NCBI GenBank assembly: GCA_041879295.1
Contig: CP047152.1
Span: 3,105,501-3,169,500, forward strand
Source: Pseudomonas putida
Lineage (GTDB): Bacteria; Pseudomonadota; Gammaproteobacteria; Pseudomonadales; Pseudomonadaceae
Length of the DNA: 64,000 nt
Reading direction: 5' to 3'
Part shown: piece after piece, positions 43,191 to 52,963 of the stretch
Position numbering within the stretch: position 1 is the stretch's first letter
How the letters are laid out: each line of letters begins with the position of its first letter
The notes under the pieces: generated by a model
What the model was told of the DNA's origin: nothing
The model's database searches: none
The model's input: only the letters and a program-made list of their open reading frames with translations
Program-made: the position numbers and the translations under genes

Positions 43191-44358
43191 GGAATCTCCG
43201 AACAAGCCTTCAGTTATGCGAGAATCCCCGCAACACCTGATCCGAGCCGCCCATGAGCCAGATGAGCTTTTCCGACTTTGAGTACGCCGGCAAGCGCAAG
43301 CAAACCCGCCGAGAGCGCTTCCTCGCCGAAATGGATCAGGTGGTGCCCTGGGCAGGCCTGCTGGAGCTGATCGAACCGTTCTACCCCAAGGCCGGCGGCG
43401 GTAGAAAACCCTATCCTCTGGAAACCATGCTGCGCATCCATCTGTTGCAGAACTGGTTCTCCCTGAGCGACCCGGCCATGGAAGAAGCGCTCTACGAAAT
43501 CACGCCCATGCGCCAGTTCGCACTCCTGACGCTGAGCGCGCCAATCCCCGAAGACACCACGATCATGAACTTCCGGCACTTGCTGGAGAAGCATCAGCTC
43601 GCACCGGCAATCCTTGCGGTCATCAATGGTTATCTGCAGGAAAAAGGCCTGTCGCTGCGCCAAGGCACCATCGTCGATGCCACCATTATTCATGCCCCCA
43701 GCTCGACCAAAAATAAAGAAGGCAAGCGTGATCCCGAGATGCACCAGACCAAGAAAGGCGGTCAGTATTTCTTCGGGATGAAGGCGCACATCGGTGCCGA
43801 TGTCGAGTCCGGCCTGGTGCATCACGTCCATGGCACCGCTGCCAATGTGGCCGATGTCACGCAGGTGGCTGAACTGCTGCATGGCGAAGAAAACGCCGTG
43901 TATGCAGATGCCGGTTACACCGGTGTCGAAAGGCGCGAAGAGCATGAAAATCGGGGGGTGATCTGGCAGATTGCAGCGCGTCGCAGCACCTATTCCAAGC
44001 TGAACCAGCGCAGCGTACTGTACAAAGCCAAGCGCAAGATCGAGTTCTGCAAGGCTCAGACACGGGCCAAGGTCGAGCATCCGTTTCGCGTGATCAAGCG
44101 GCAGTTTGGTTACGTGAAAGTACGTTTTCGTGGGCTGATGAAAAACACGGCTCAGTTGACCACGCTGTTCGCCCTGGCAAACCTGTGGAGGGTTCGAAAA
44201 CAGCTCATGGGTATGGGTGAGGTTCGCGTTTAACACGGAGAACCGGTCGAAAAAGCTCTCCGTACATGATTTTTCGGTCACTTTTCGTCCAATGACGCTG
44301 TAGGTGCCTGGAAAATTGCAACTTGCCGCGGCTGCACGACAAGTTGATCGGAGCATCC
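43191..44358 (+). mobile_element. IS5-family insertion sequence, tandem copy 2
   Basis: An exact head-to-tail repeat of copy 1, offset by 1172 bp. The two share a single TTAG (43187-43190) between them, and another TTAG follows at 44359-44362. Confidence 0.9.
43253..44233 (+). CDS. IS5-family transposase, tandem copy 2
   Basis: It is the same 326-residue transposase as copy 1 apart from one substitution. An intact pair of adjacent copies can act as a compound or circle-junction-like structure with a strong joint promoter. Confidence 0.93.
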   Translation: MSQMSFSDFEYAGKRKQTRRERFLAEMDQVVPWAGLLELIEPFYPKAGGGRKPYPLETMLRIHLLQNWFSLSDPAMEEALYEITPMRQFALLTLSAPIPEDTTIMNFRHLLEKHQLAPAILAVINGYLQEKGLSLRQGTIVDATIIHAPSSTKNKEGKRDPEMHQTKKGGQYFFGMKAHIGADVESGLVHHVHGTAANVADVTQVAELLHGEENAVYADAGYTGVERREEHENRGVIWQIAARRSTYSKLNQRSVLYKAKRKIEFCKAQTRAKVEHPFRVIKRQFGYVKVRFRGLMKNTAQLTTLFALANLWRVRKQLMGMGEVRV

Positions 44359-44393
44359 TTAGCGAATTCAAACAAAACCAACCATAGCGACAG

Positions 44394-44876
44394 TCAGCGC
44401 CACCCAAGACCTGTCAACTTGATTATTTGATCAGTATATTTTTTGGCATGTGGGATTCTACACAACTTAATATATACCAGCAGACATTCACGACCAGACA
44501 TCGCCAATGAAAACTCAATAAGATTGATCAACAAAAAACCTTGTGAATATTTCTCAATCGAAAGAGTTTTACTTCTTTCGTCGCCAGAAGGCTCTGCACC
44601 AACGGGATACTCTTCCTCATCCTCTTCATCTGAAAGTGCTTGAAACTTAGAAAGAGAATACTGCTTTATAAGATCCATTTTATTTGTCAAGATGGACATC
44701 AAGTCATCAATATCAACCTTTGCCTTGACAATCTTAGCAGAGTCGAGACGAGCGAATACTTCTTCATATTCCGGCTCAACCTCAATACCTGTAGCGTCGA
44801 CTAGCTCCGCAAGTAACTCCCTATAAGCAGACGACCCAACCAGATTCGCCGCCAATGAACCGCTAGTGATTACCAT
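44394..44876 (-). CDS. putative immunity protein, 160 aa
   Basis: An AT-rich gene whose codon use is unlike the GC-rich vgrG and IS neighbours. Start ATG 44876 with AGGAG upstream. The product is acidic and soluble with an EDEEEY stretch and a hydrophobic helix near the end (GFLLINLIEFSLAMSGREC). It directly follows a truncated vgrG on the same strand. I infer that it protected against a lost effector. Family unknown. Confidence 0.55.
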   Translation of the reverse strand: MVITSGSLAANLVGSSAYRELLAELVDATGIEVEPEYEEVFARLDSAKIVKAKVDIDDLMSILTNKMDLIKQYSLSKFQALSDEEDEEEYPVGAEPSGDERSKTLSIEKYSQGFLLINLIEFSLAMSGRECLLVYIKLCRIPHAKKYTDQIIKLTGLGWR

Positions 44877-44938
44877 AATCAACTCCTTTAATTACTCTAA
44901 TCAAGTCAGACCCTACATGCCTAAACTGGTCGACAGCC

Positions 44939-45679
44939 TCATGTTCCCATGCTGGGCTGGCGGTAATCGAAGGTCTGCGTAGCCATCTTGCCGGACTGCA
45001 GTTGGCGGTTGCCGCTCCCCTGGGTGATGGAGTCGGCGGTCTCGGTGACCGAGGCGCTGTGGAAGCGGATTTGCGGCTGCTCGGGGATATCCACCAGCGT
45101 GCTGGAGTCATCGCAGATGATCATGGTGTGGCCTTCGGCGGTGTGCTCGAAGTAGTAGAACATCCCCTCTTCCTCCAGCAGTCGCTGGACGAAGTTGAAG
45201 TCGGTCTCGCGGTACTGGGTGATGTAGGTATAGCGCTTCTGCGGGCGGGTCAGGCGGAACTCATGACAGAAGAACGCCGGGCACAGGGCGAATACTTCGG
45301 TGACCACCTCCTCGACCGTGTTGCCCTGGAAGATCCGCGTGTCGAAGCGGTTCTCGAGCATCGAGAACCACGGGTCGAGGGTAGCGGTGTAGCGCGCCAT
45401 GCCGCCGTCGCTGGCGATGCGTGTGAGGTAACCGGTGATGTAGCGCGGGTCGCCTTCGGACAACTCGATTTCGATGCTGACGTGCTGCCCCATCATGGAT
45501 TTGAGTGGTACGCCGGAGTCTTCGCAGACCAGCAGCAGTTCGTAGTTGAACGCCCGCGACAGGCCCTCGACGCCCTTGAAGGTTTCTAGCAGCAGTTGCT
45601 GCTCGGGATTGGCCAGGTTGTGGACCTTGAACAGGCGGTTCTGCGGCGACAGCAGCGCGGAGGCGAGGTCCATGATCAT
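44939..45679 (-). pseudogene. vgrG: truncated vgrG (N-terminal 246 residues)
   Basis: It begins MIMDLASALLSPQNRLFKVH and continues through the VgrG gp27-like domain (QYRETDFNFVQRLLEEEGMFYYFEH) to a stop at 44939 after YRQPSMGT. A full VgrG is some 650 residues with a gp5 needle, so the spike part is gone. VgrG is the tip of the type VI secretion tube. The break lies against the downstream AT-rich gene. GGAG precedes the start. Confidence 0.85.
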
Positions 45680-45933
45680 GCGAATCTCCTTGAAAACACG
45701 GCCAGCACGCTAACGCGGTGCTCAGCTACAACTCTGATGGTGCGGGCGTATCCTGCAGACGCGCGTGTCGCGCAAGCTGTACGGGATCATGCGACTGCCT
45801 GCTCCAGGAAAAGTGCCACCATGCATCGAACTTGATGCGACCTGGTTCACATTCCCGAATGCCGGGCAGGCAGAACTGCCCAAAGGAAACACCGGCAAAA
45901 ACTACCCTGTCAACACGCTGCTGGGGATCAACC

Positions 45934-46200
45934 TGAATCGCCCCTGGTTTCATAGACACCTCCAAGCCTCATAATGAGGCCCAAATAGGAGGTGCCATGA
46001 GTCGTCAGCGTTACCCCGAAGAATTAAAGATCGAAGCGGTCAAGCAAGTGACCGAGAAAGGTAAACCTGTCGCCGATGTCGCCCAGCGCTTGGGCATGTC
46101 CGTGCACAGCCTCTACGCCTGGATCAAGGTCTACAGCAAGCCCCAAGAGCAGCGTCAGCAAGACGACGATCAGCAGGCCGAACTTCGCAAGCTCCTCCAG
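45934..46200 (+). mobile_element. IS3-family remnant with partial orfA
   Basis: The left end TGAATCGCCCCTGGTTTC resembles IS3/IS51-group termini. A coding frame from ATG 45997 gives the OrfA helix-turn-helix (SRQRYPEELKIEAVKQVTEK, RLGMSVHSLYAWIKV). At about 46200 it fuses out of frame into vgrG-derived sequence, so orfB and the right end are missing. Confidence 0.8.
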
Positions 46201-46560
46201 CTGGCGCTGGACGAAGTTGAAGTCGGTTTCACGGTACTGGGGTGACGTAGGTGTAGCGCTTCTGAGGGCGGGTCAGGCGGAACTCGTGACGAGAGAACGC
46301 CGGGCACAGGGCGAACACCTCGGTAACCACTTCCTCGACCGTGTTGCCCTAGAAGATCCGCGTGTCGACGCGGTTCTTCAGCATCGAGAACCACGGGTTG
46401 AGGTTAGCGGAATAGCGTGCCATGCCGCCGTCGCTGCCGATGCTGGCAAAGCGTGTGAGGTAGCCGGTTATGTACTGAGCGCCACCTTCGGCCAGCTCGA
46501 TTCGGATACTGACGTGCTGGCCCGGTATCGACTTCAGCGGTACGCCGGAGTCTTCGGCAA
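46196..46560 (-). pseudogene. vgrG internal fragment, degraded
   Basis: On the minus strand this stretch parallels residues about 60-185 of the vgrG at 44939 (EDSGVPLKS, GQHVSIRIELAEGG, GYLTRFAS). It carries a nonsense change (RIF-stop-GNT where the other copy has RIFQGNT, position about 46349) and a frameshift near 46245. It is fused to the IS3 remnant on one side. Confidence 0.8.
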
Positions 46561-46684
46561 TCTCGCCAGGGCCAGTGTTAAAATAGAAAGTAAAACATCC
46601 GACCGCCTCAAAGCCAGCGGTCGTCACCCAAAATTTGCATTTTAAAGACCGCCAATCCCAGTAACTTCTGCCTAGTAAACCCCA

Positions 46685-47419
46685 TCATCCAGCAAAAACA
46701 AAACCGTTCAAAGCCTCGACCAATTGAGAATACGTGAGTACTTCTTCATCTTTCCGGTTACGAACTAGAGTAAACACCTCTTTTTTTGGAGACAGGACTT
46801 CCACCACTTCGCCCTTATAGTTTGTAATCTCAATAAATCCACTAATCACACCACCGAGATTCTCTATCTCCGATAATAGTGTAGGGTACTTCATCAACAC
46901 GCCAGCCTCATCGGTGCCGGTTTCAGTCCCTGGATTATCAAAATACACTTTAATTTTAGGACAAACCTTCCTACTCCAACGAAAGACAGGAATCATACGC
47001 TGAATCATTTCTTTAAATTCACCCTCAGATTCGCCTCCCGAAAACTCACACCGATGTATAGGAATACAAAGATGCAAGTTCTCTCGTTTAGCCTCCAGCC
47101 GTCCTTTCAAGCTGCCGTGATAAGTATTGGGCACAACCAACACATGAGTAAACTCATACTTATTCGGAGCAATATCAAATATTATAGTCTTATCCTGGCT
47201 CAAGGAGTCAGGCGCCTGCTCAACAACCTCCAAAGAAAACTCCCTGTCACTTACGCCCTCAGATATAACCAGCAGGTCTCTCCTATCTGCACTTTTCAAA
47301 CAATATTCATAAACTACTTTGGGAAGCTTGTGCTGAAAAAAATAGCAACCGGCGTATTCATCCACGCAAGCAAAGGACTGCAATAAGTCACCTTTAGAGA
47401 ACATACCAACCTCACTCAT
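46685..47419 (-). CDS. putative immunity protein (family shared with 52964)
   Basis: Start at ATG 47419; the longer frame to 47596 lacks support. The 244-residue product and the protein at 52964-53692 share GRLE/GVEG...LHLCIPIHRCEFSGGES, YFDNPGTETGTDEAG and GFIEITNYKGEVVEV, so they are paralogues about 40 percent alike by eye. Both follow broken Rhs/VgrG genes, are AT-rich and lack signals, which fits immunity proteins to related toxins. The conserved TDEAG and RCEFSG motifs do not identify a family to me. Confidence 0.6.
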   Translation of the reverse strand: MSEVGMFSKGDLLQSFACVDEYAGCYFFQHKLPKVVYEYCLKSADRRDLLVISEGVSDREFSLEVVEQAPDSLSQDKTIIFDIAPNKYEFTHVLVVPNTYHGSLKGRLEAKRENLHLCIPIHRCEFSGGESEGEFKEMIQRMIPVFRWSRKVCPKIKVYFDNPGTETGTDEAGVLMKYPTLLSEIENLGGVISGFIEITNYKGEVVEVLSPKKEVFTLVRNRKDEEVLTYSQLVEALNGFVFAG

Positions 47420-47608
47420 CGTCTCGCCCTCATGCCCTCTGGCGATCAGGTCGCAAAAACGAAATCGACTGAAAACTGCTAGCCGAGAAATAGTCTTCGA
47501 ATCATCACCTAGCCTGAAAGTTTCGCGCAAAGCCACTTCCCCTGGGCTCGCTGGCTTACGGCATGCACTGCCTATATTCAATCTTATCGCAAACATTCAT
47601 ACCTAACA

Positions 47609-48290
47609 TCACTCGTTAGAGTCAGAGTTCTCCAAAAAAATTGACATCCATGAGTCCATAACATTCCATAAATCGATTCCTTCTGTGGGACTTTCTGGCT
47701 TTTCATGCCACCAGATAAAAGCCTCGTCTTTGAATGGGTCATCACCTAAAGCCAGATAATCACCAGCGCCGCTAGAAAAAACTCCTAGCATATCAGGAAG
47801 CGTCGGATAATCTTCATCGCACAAATCCTTGATTGGAACAAAATCTTCCAACCTTGATGGCCCCATAGTAAAACCAATATAGAACCCAAAGCCATTATGC
47901 AACCTTGAATAGAACTGCCTGAAGCTCGCAGGAAGGCAGGGATAACTATCGAGATCTGACCCTTCAACGCCTAGCGGAGCCCCCCCCCATATAGAAATAC
48001 AAATCACCACCCTCGCCATATACATACATGAGATACGGCCTATCACTCACTGCCAAAACAGTTCCTAACACACATTTGTCGAGCCACGCGCTTACCCAAG
48101 GCAAAAACTCAGAAAAATCAGCCCACTCCACAGGAATATGTTTTTTTTCACTATCGAGAAAACCAAACCCAAGCCACTGCTTGGGAAAGTCTACTTCAAG
48201 AGGAACATCGTCAGCTGAAAAATACACATCATAACCCTTTAGCTCGCCCGTAATACGCAGCCTTAAAGAATCAGACCAATTCATCTTCAT
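47609..48290 (-). pseudogene. SMI1/KNR4-like immunity gene split by a frameshift
   Basis: Two frames, 48290-47964 and about 48000-47609, together match the intact 231-residue protein at 58852 from end to end (WLGFGFLDSEKKHIPVEW; CLPASFRQFYSRLHNGF; FSSGAGDYLALGDDPF; WWHEKPESPTEGIDLW). The shift falls in a run of nine C (47980-47988; G on the coding strand) at YFYMGGG. One base gained or lost there restores the frame, so this could be a pseudogene, a phase-variable gene or a sequencing error. It pairs with the toxin remnant upstream. Confidence 0.75.
47980..47988. repeat. nine-base homopolymer tract inside an immunity gene
   Basis: C9 on the plus strand, exactly at the frame break of the SMI1/KNR4-like gene. 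Tracts of this length are prone to slippage. Confidence 0.9.
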
Positions 48291-48296
48291 ATCACC

Positions 48297-49351
48297 TCAA
48301 TACCCCAAAAGCAAACCATTGATATACTGCTGTAATTCCGGCTCCAATTTAGCGGCCTTATCTATCATGGCAGAACGAAACGCCGGACCAACAGAAATAC
48401 CCCCCTTCTTGTACAGCTCCCACTCAGTGAAAGACTTTGCTCCTTTTGACGTATTTGCCACTTCACTCAACCCTTGGAGGTTCGGCTCGTACTTTAGCAC
48501 CTTTACTTGACCCTCGAAAGTCAACCGGGAAAAGATCTCCATTTCTGTAATTTTCTTCATGGGAACAAGGAGAACCGGTTTTTTACAAGCTTGACGTTAT
48601 CAAGGTTAGAGCCAAATCTCTGAGACTTAAACTCATATCGCGCATCGAAAGCTTTCCCACCTTTGGCCCCAATACCGCCCCCAAGTAGAGCACCACCAAA
48701 TGCCATCAGTTTCTGGCCATCAGAGCCTTCACCAAATAGCTCACCGCCAGCCCAATGCCCCGCAATACCACCTGCCAACCCCGCCATCACCAACACTGGA
48801 CTTGCCAGTGCAAAAGCGCTAGCCAGCCCCAACGCCATCACCGAACGCTCAAGCCAAACAGGAACTTCCGGGGCAATTGCATCAGTCGTCGCTGTTCCCC
48901 CTTCTATACACACATTGGGGGAGCCAGTACTTATTTTTGCATCACAAACTGTCCGGTCACCGACTCGATCCGCAGGCTGACCATTGATATAAACCGAGTC
49001 ACTACCCTGGGCCAATATCTTAGCCCCCCTGGATGATCCGAACACTCGGCATTATCCAGATGAGCCCTCGCAGCAGGCTTCCATTTATATAAACGTTACT
49101 TGAGCCTGATCGTATTTACCCTGTTTCACTACAAGCGAAAGATAGGCTACCAATCAGTTGACCGATCCAGCGCCGGTAGCTGCTCCCGCGCCAACCATCG
49201 CGGCTAGCGCTACAGCCGCAAGCCCGCCGGTCCCGATAACGGCAATACCTATGAGTGCCGCGCCTGCACCAATTGCTAAGCCAGCAAGCAATCTACCTAA
49301 AGCGCTGGAGTGCTCGATTGGATCATCTAATCTCGCAGCAGCCGCAGTCAT
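48297..49351 (-). pseudogene. PAAR-HNH nuclease toxin, decayed
   Basis: In order on the minus strand: a PAAR-protein N-terminus with two hydrophobic segments (DDPIEHSSALGRLLAGLAIG), frameshifts near 49155 and 49050, PAAR repeats (VYINGQPADRVGDRTVCDAK), a transmembrane pre-toxin region, then [20 protein letters not shown]. The toxin domain is joined by a deletion: the equivalent copy at 59558-60128 has about 60 further residues including LHADHIVPM, which are missing here. The C-terminal EMEIFSRLTFEGQVKVLKYE part survives. Without the HNH His/Asp it cannot be active. Confidence 0.75.
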
Positions 49352-49359
49352 GCTGATTC

Positions 49360-50516
49360 GGCCTGTTCAGCATCCCCTCGTTCGCGGGCAGATAGCGCAG
49401 TTGAAGACTTTCAACCAACGTATCGAAAGCACTACGCTCCTCCGCCGTCATGCCTTTGGGACTGTGGCCGGGGCGTTCGCCTTTGGCGCCGGCATTGGCC
49501 TGCAGGTCGGCAACCTGATCCTCATGGGCCTGGGCTGTCCGCCATCGCCGAGTATTTTTATCAGGTCCTGCCGGCCTGTCGACCCTTCAGCAAGGCCTGG
49601 TTCGCCGAGGATGGCCTCAAGCCCGCTGGCCTGGACCCGAGCGGCGGTTCCGCGGCGCAGGCCCAGGAGCGTGTCGAGCGCGCTGCACGCCAGCTTGCTC
49701 GCGGGCAGGAGCAGTTGGTGCTGCTGTTACTGACAGCCATCGTCACCTACCTTACTCGGGGGCAGCTGAAGGCGGCGTCATGAGCAGCATGGAAAGCGTT
49801 GCCGCCCGGAGCGCTCGGCTGCAGGCCGAGATCTCCAACAAGCAGCTGGCGGCCTGGTTGGCGAAGAATGAGCAGAAGCTGTTGGCGCAGCCGGAGTTGC
49901 AGCCCAAAGAGGCCACACCGATCTCTCGTGCAAAAGCGCAACCGGAGCCATTGCGACCACTACCCGATCGACCACCCATTGCTCAGGCACCGGATAAGCC
50001 AGGCTTAATGGAAGTTTCCCGTAGGGAGTACCTGAACAAGAAGTTCGCTCGAACGGGTAACTTGGCACAGGACATCAACATACGAGGCAACCAGGAAACT
50101 GCTGTAAACTTCTTCAAGTCACAGGGCTCTAAGCCTGCCGACTACGAAGCTACATGAACGGCTTGGACTTCACTCAACCAGTCTTCACGGAAACAGTCAA
50201 CCGGAGCAAGACACTTTGGCAATTCCAGGTGCCCGGCGGCCGGCAAGGCATGTGGTACTCTCCTACCCCTGACGTGGTGCCAGGGCAACTGGGGATCAAC
50301 CCGCTTGGCCAGATCTACAAAACGGAAAACATCGTGCTCAAGATCGGGAACGTCTACCAGAGCACTGAGAAGGTCACGCTGCTGAGGAGCACCTCGGCAC
50401 CGGTGCTGGATACCTGGTCCGTTCCTTCCCCACCCTATAACGCCATTGGCGGTGCTCGGCAGATCACCTCTGGCCAACGCGAGCTCTTCAAACTGATAAC
50501 ACCAGGTGCATTATGA
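49360..50516 (+). pseudogene. Tse6-like (Ntox46-type) toxin, frameshifted
   Basis: A degraded upstream part has GTVAGAFAFGAGIGLQVGNL then, in another frame, FYQVLPACRPFSKAWFAEDG to a stop at 49783. The C-terminal part continues from ATG 49780 through NLAQDINIRGNQETAVNFFK to a stop at 50157, and a second frame from 50154 carries on with GLDFTQPVFTETVNRSKTLW, QGMWYSPTPDVVPGQLGINP and LRSTSAPVLDTWSV. A short deletion at GAAGCTACATGAAC explains the last shift. From memory this C-terminus is the Tse6/Ntox46 NAD(P) glycohydrolase-type toxin, supported by the Tsi6-like gene that follows. Confidence 0.65.
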
Positions 50517-50809
50517 AACCCACAACCCCCCTCGGCTATGTACAGAAGGCTATCGACATGACCGCGCAGCGGAACAAGGCCTGTCCCGCTTACCCCATTT
50601 ATGGGATGCTACTAAACCAACTTGACTATGTGAAAGCCGTGTTCGAAGGGCGTGAGCAAGATAAATCGAAACTCCACCAACTCAGTATCGGTGCCATTGC
50701 CTCGAAAGAATTCGAAGAAAATGACCCCGAGTTGGCCAGAGCACTGAAAGACGCCTATTACGTAGCCATCCAGTCGGCTCGTGGCCTCAAAATTCAACTG
50801 CCCGATTGA
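50513..50809 (+). CDS. Tsi6-like immunity protein
   Basis: A 98-residue all-helical protein with YPIYGMLLNQLDYVKAVF and SIGAIASKEFEENDPELARALKDAYYVA, which resembles Tsi6, the immunity protein of the NAD-degrading type VI effector Tse6. Its start overlaps the toxin stop (ATGA, 50513-50516), the usual toxin-immunity coupling. It is intact although the toxin is broken. Confidence 0.7.
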   Translation: MKPTTPLGYVQKAIDMTAQRNKACPAYPIYGMLLNQLDYVKAVFEGREQDKSKLHQLSIGAIASKEFEENDPELARALKDAYYVAIQSARGLKIQLPD

Positions 50810-50898
50810 TTGCCGACGTTCGATCAGGCCCGCCACTGAACATCGAGCGCAGTCACTGACGAAAGCTATAAACCCTACACCCAGCAGGCTGAGCCACG

Positions 50899-51216
50899 AT
50901 GGACATTTACGCACTCCGGCAAAAATCGATAGCGCTGCGTGTCATCATTGACCGGCTGAAGTCACACGACCCGGCCGCCATGAAGTTGAGTGTAGAACTG
51001 ACGCTCTTGTTGAACGCGGCAAAGCAGCAGCGGATCCGCACCCCGATGGAATGGCGTGACATCCCCGGAAGCTATCTGTTCACCGAAGAAGGGCTGCAGC
51101 AGTATGCCGATCTCGAGCACGCCTTCGCCGAGTTTCGTATCGAGCTGTCCGGGGGCGAGTCCCCTACCCTGCACAAGCTCAAGGCGCGCATGGGGGAGAA
51201 ACCCTCCCAGGGATGA
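50899..51216 (+). CDS. hypothetical protein, 105 aa
   Basis: A soluble 105-residue protein with a helical start (IYALRQKSIALRVIIDRLKS). ATG 50899 lies in GAGCCACGATGG. It is probably an accessory or second immunity gene of the preceding toxin module, judged only by position. No family recognised. Confidence 0.6.
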   Translation: MDIYALRQKSIALRVIIDRLKSHDPAAMKLSVELTLLLNAAKQQRIRTPMEWRDIPGSYLFTEEGLQQYADLEHAFAEFRIELSGGESPTLHKLKARMGEKPSQG

Positions 51217-51350
51217 TGGGCGGGCAGCCTTGCCATCTTTTCATGAGTTCAATCCATTTGATCAATCAGACACAGAGCGCCAATTGTGCCTAATCTAAGC
51301 GTCTTGACCAGAAAGCACATAATCAACATGCAGAAACAAAGCGCATCTAA

Positions 51351-51665
51351 GGAAGCGCCGATCAACTTGCCGTGCGGGGCGGTAAGTTGATATTTCCCCA
51401 TCACGCAGAGCTATCTATCGAAAAAGCGCTCAATGCGTCATGTTTTCAGAGGCTTTTCGCCCAGATTTCCCTTTTAAGCGCGCAGTTCACCCATACCCAT
51501 CAGCTGTTTTCCAGCCATCCTCAGGTTCGACACGGCGAACAGTGTGGTCAACTGAGCCGTGTTTTTCATCAGCCCACAAAAACGCACTTTCACGAAACCG
51601 AAATGGCGCTTGATCCCCCGAAACGGATGCTCGACCTTGGCACGTGTCCGAGCTTTGCAGTTAGT
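51351..51665 (-). mobile_element. IS5-family remnant (3' part of transposase)
   Basis: It starts at an end like that of the tandem IS (GGAAGCGCCGATCAACTTG next to CTAA at 51347). On the minus strand it encodes only the last about 60 transposase residues ([20 protein letters not shown] to MGMGELRA). The rest is absent and the fragment is fused to toxin-module DNA near 51665. Confidence 0.8.
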
Positions 51666-51732
51666 TTGCTGCACTTGAATCGTCAGCGTTTTCTCATCCC
51701 CATCCAAAACTTCTAACTCAGCAGTTGCAGGA

Positions 51733-52158
51733 TCATATGGCCTTCAACCAGAAGGCGAGATACTTTTTATCAAATCCCTTGAATGCTCTCTCGCCGCCCA
51801 TTTCGAAAGCTTTTTTCATTTCGTCAAATGCATGTCTCTCCTCACCCAACCCGAGAAAACATGCACCAAGAATAATAAAACTGGACGTTTCTCGAGGTGG
51901 TTTCGACTCAATCGCCTTGAGCGCCCATATCTTCGCACTTTCATAATCTTGCTGCTTTAAATAGACCTCGGAATTGCATTTTTCGATCCAATGGGAAAGA
52001 TCCAACTGCTCTTTTGGGTCAGGAAGCATACTCCACGATTCTTTGTACTTTTCTAAAGCAGCCTGATAATCTCCTTTCTCTTGTAATTCATTTCCAGACT
52101 CCACAACCACTACTATTCTTTGAGACAGCTGCAAGTTCACTTCCGACAGATCTTTCAT
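51733..52158 (-). CDS. tetratricopeptide-like immunity protein
   Basis: ATG 52158 lies 8 nt after the stop of the decayed Rhs toxin. The 141-residue product is a short TPR-like solenoid (GNELQEKGDYQAALEKYKES, SEVYLKQQDYESAKIWALKA, LGACFLGLGEERHAFDEMKK). Small TPR proteins act as immunity partners of Rhs toxins in many bacteria. It is intact and AT-rich. Confidence 0.65.
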   Translation of the reverse strand: MKDLSEVNLQLSQRIVVVVESGNELQEKGDYQAALEKYKESWSMLPDPKEQLDLSHWIEKCNSEVYLKQQDYESAKIWALKAIESKPPRETSSFIILGACFLGLGEERHAFDEMKKAFEMGGERAFKGFDKKYLAFWLKAI

Positions 52159-52165
52159 AAGCACC

Positions 52166-52960
52166 TTAATACTGAAAACTTTCGTGCGGACCAACAATAT
52201 TATCTGGCGACCGGTAAAACTGATTCAATTTTGCACCTGCCGACCTGTTGTACGAATAATGCTCTAGATCATAGTTCTTCGGATCCAGCATCCACTTCAT
52301 AACCTCCTTAGACTTAGCTCCAAAGAATCCACCTCTATCATTCCAATTAGCTTTCGGCCGGTCCTGTTAAATTTGCCCGGCGTTCTGCCCAGATACTCTG
52401 GCCGACAGCTTAGCCCCCAAGGATCAATCCATCCAGTGGTACTAGGTGCGAAAATGTATAAATTATCACCACCCAGCAAGCTTATGGGGTCATGAGAAAT
52501 AAATCGTCCAATTCCACCCGCACTTCTTCGCTCAGCCGATCCGAAGCGTCGTAGGCAAAGTTGCACGTGGCCTTGTTTTCGTTGACCAGCGCGGTCAGGC
52601 GAATGGCCTTGTCGTACTCGTAGCGAACCCGCTGGCCCTTGGCATCCTGGCGGCTGCTCGGCAGGCCACGGGCCGTGCGTATCAGGCGGGTGGTCTGGCC
52701 CTTGCCGTCGGTGTGGCTGAGCACCTGACCGTAGACGTTGTAGGTGAAGGTTTCCGTGGCGCCATCCGGGTGATGCGCAGCACTTCACCGTCGGGCTTGC
52801 GCTCCAGCGTGGTGGTCTGGTTCAGCGCGTCCGTTACCGAGACCAAGTGCTGGCGCTCGCCATAGCGGTAGTACGTGCTCTTGCCCGAGCAGTCCTGATA
52901 GCGCTCGCGAAATTTGTTCGTGGCCCCCTGTAGACTTAAGATCAACAGATACAGAAAATA
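52166..52960 (-). pseudogene. rhs C-terminal remnant with decayed toxin
   Basis: It carries YD-repeat pieces (LVSVTDALNQTTTLERKPDG, EYDKAIRLTALVNENKATCN) joined by deletion to the core end (GRFISHDPISLLGGDNLY...WIDPWGLS). The toxin RPEYLGRTPGKFNRTGRKLI follows, then in another frame FFGAKSKEVMKWMLDPKNYD and YSYNRSAGAKLNQFYRSPDN to the stop at 52166. At least two frame breaks. The toxin resembles GRTPGK-type Rhs nuclease ends. Confidence 0.75.
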
Positions 52961-52963
52961 CAA

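Noticed and set aside
42042..44407. Two long minus-strand frames of 387 and 397 residues over the tandem IS copies
   Set aside because: They are antisense to intact transposase genes and start inside IS ends or flanking DNA.
45002..45589. Plus-strand 195-residue frame opposite vgrG
   Set aside because: It is a shadow of the GC-rich vgrG codons; the minus strand carries clear VgrG motifs.
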